Under the pieces are notes generated by a model. That model was given only the letters and a program-made list of their open reading frames with translations. It made no database searches and was not told the DNA's origin. From Deltaproteobacteria bacterium (GTDB taxonomy: Bacteria; Myxococcota_A; Polyangia; HGW-17): a DNA stretch of 5,344 bases. Shown here piece by piece: positions 4,197-5,344 of the stretch. The stretch covers positions 1 to 5,344 of the forward strand of contig QKIM01000317.1 of the NCBI GenBank assembly GCA_003249585.1, in the 5' to 3' direction. The translations under genes were made by a program, and so were the position numbers. How positions within the stretch are numbered: the first letter of the stretch is position 1; each line of letters starts with the position of its first letter.

Positions 4197-5344
4197 ATGC
4201 CCCGCAAAGCACCGACACCGCGAATCCTCCTCTCCCTCCCCTTCGTCGTCGCCCTGGTGGTGCTCCTCGTCAACGACCACCTGCTCAAGGCGCACTTCGG
4301 CAACTTGGTCACCGGGAAGCTCTCCGACATCGCCGGGCTCTTCGCCTTTGCCGTGGTCTTCAGCGTCCTGAGCCGCCGCACCACATGGTCCCACCTGGGC
4401 ACGGCGCTGGCCTTCGTCCTGTGGAAGAGCCCCCTGGCGGATCCGCTCATCTCGGCCTTCAACGCTCTGCCCCTCCGTGCCATCTCTCGGGTCGTAGACT
4501 ATACGGACCTGCTCGCCCTGGGCGTCCTGCCCTTCTCCTGGGCTCTGTGCGCGAAGTGGAGGCCCCGCACGGCTGTCGGCTGGCGGCCCGCCTTTGAGCG
4601 GGTGGCCATCCCCCTCTCCATGGTGGTCTCCTTTTTCGCCTTCAGCGCCACGAGCATGCGCAAGGATCCCATGAAGAAAGGGGGCATCCGCTTCGAGCGC
4701 CGCCTGCCCTTCTCGAAGAAGCTCGTGATGGGCGCCATCGACAAGGTCGTCGATCAGGACGGGCACGACGTGGGGCGGGTGACCAGCGAGAAAGGCAGAC
4801 AGAAGGTCTCCATACGACTTCGGGTGCAGGACCAAATCTTCTTCCGGATATGGTACCGGCTCATCTGGATGGACGTCCAGCTCACCGAAGCGTGCCAGGG
4901 GGAGCGCTGCGTCACCACCCTGCGCTTCCCGCTGTTCCATGCGTCGGTCAACGAGGGGGAGTTCGAACGGCGCCTCGACCACTTCGTCGCCCACCTGTCA
5001 CGAATCCTCTACGCCGCCCGGGACAAGGTGCACATCCGCCCCGTGAAGCGGGGCATCGAGAAGCAGTACACCGACGCGGACATCCTCGCCGCCATCCCGG
5101 CAACACCCTGGCACCGGACCATCAACGGCGGCTGGTTCTTGAACCCGGCGCTGGCCTATGCCTTCGGCAGGTCCCACGCCATGGCCGGCAGCCTCGGGCT
5201 TGAGTACATGCCGACCCCGCGCAAGGGAGAGGTCGACTATCCCCTGGTCATGCTGGGCGCCAACGTGAGCGGGCGCTACGAGAAGGGCGTCCCCTACGTA
5301 ACCTCCAGCGCCGAGGTCCTCTTCGAGTTCATCTGGCTCATGGG
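4197..5344 (+). CDS. Polytopic membrane protein with beta-rich C-terminal part, 3' end outside window
   Basis: ATG 4197 follows GAAGGA (4183-4188) by 8 bases, and an in-frame TGA lies at 4143. The frame then stays open for 382 codons to the window edge. Five hydrophobic segments are visible at about residues 10-26, 45-58, 66-82, 103-119 and 134-152. The basic stretches (MPRKAPTPR, SRRTTWSH, AKWRPRTAVGWR) fit an N-in topology that places the large rest in the periplasm. NDHLLKAHFGNLVTGKLSD and the following IAGLFAF resemble a signature I recall from uncharacterised membrane proteins whose family I cannot name. VDYTDLLAL at the start of segment 4 and AFSATS at the end of segment 5 also look conserved. 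Residues 155-300 are a charged soluble domain. From about residue 308 (NGGWFLNPALAYAFG, GSLGLEYMPT, VMLGANVSGRYE) the sequence reads like beta-barrel strands. Function is unknown. Confidence 0.82.
   Translation, partial: MPRKAPTPRILLSLPFVVALVVLLVNDHLLKAHFGNLVTGKLSDIAGLFAFAVVFSVLSRRTTWSHLGTALAFVLWKSPLADPLISAFNALPLRAISRVVDYTDLLALGVLPFSWALCAKWRPRTAVGWRPAFERVAIPLSMVVSFFAFSATSMRKDPMKKGGIRFERRLPFSKKLVMGAIDKVVDQDGHDVGRVTSEKGRQKVSIRLRVQDQIFFRIWYRLIWMDVQLTEACQGERCVTTLRFPLFHASVNEGEFERRLDHFVAHLSRILYAARDKVHIRPVKRGIEKQYTDADILAAIPATPWHRTINGGWFLNPALAYAFGRSHAMAGSLGLEYMPTPRKGEVDYPLVMLGANVSGRYEKGVPYVTSSAEVLFEFIWLM

Noticed and set aside
3629..4483. 284-codon minus-strand ORF spanning the EGF-like gene and the next gene start
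   Set aside because: It runs antisense to an EGF-like module with a signal peptide and through an intergenic hairpin, and shows no domain.
4167..4994. 275-codon minus-strand ORF opposite the polytopic membrane protein
   Set aside because: It is rich in Gly, Asp, Glu and His as expected for an antisense shadow, while the plus frame has clear membrane segments, a ribosome site and a conserved-looking motif.
1..5344. tRNA, rRNA, CRISPR array, insertion sequence or attachment site
   Set aside because: I saw no cloverleaf-like conserved arms, no regularly spaced direct repeats, no transposase motifs and no terminal inverted repeats with target duplications.

Overview
The window is moderately GC-rich (about 40-50% in the first 600 bases, rising to 60-65% downstream). 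It carries bacterial genes that nearly all encode exported or membrane proteins. Two cysteine-rich lipoproteins (one with an EGF-like CSGNGVC motif), two small signal-peptide-bearing beta-barrel-like proteins and a WG-repeat protein make a Gram-negative, two-membrane bacterium likely. The style resembles Myxococcota, Bradymonadota and related former Deltaproteobacteria. That placement is inferred from protein style, not from a marker gene.

Layout. (i) 1-1650, + strand: the distal part of a WG-repeat protein gene, cut by the left window edge. It is interrupted by a frameshift near 300-320 and an in-frame TAA at 439-441. An intact ORF at 577-1650 holds the last WG repeats and an unrecognised C-terminal domain. 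(ii) 1756-2208, + strand: a cysteine-rich lipoprotein. It faces, with only 3 bases between stop codons, (iii) a minus-strand pair at 3478-2906 and 2847-2212 encoding two different small beta-barrel-like proteins. A possible 48-codon ORF (3621-3475) precedes the pair and ends in an ATGA overlap with it. (iv) 3479-3664: a divergent intergenic region with an AT-rich promoter and several perfect dyad symmetries. (v) 3665-4084, + strand: an EGF-like lipoprotein, followed 1 base after its stop by a GC-rich hairpin. (vi) 4197 to the right edge, + strand: a polytopic membrane protein with a large, probably periplasmic, beta-rich C-terminal part. It is open to the end of the window.

No enzyme, nucleic-acid-processing protein, transposase, tRNA, rRNA or CRISPR array is visible. 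The only shared theme is the cell envelope. The arrangement does not show that the genes form one pathway. The minus-strand pair is the best operon candidate, and the palindrome-rich intergenic region is the best candidate for divergent regulation. I see no convincing evidence of a known defence or biosynthetic system. The observations most worth following are the decayed WG gene, the ATGA-coupled small ORF, the dyad-rich intergenic region and the hybrid look of the last protein.
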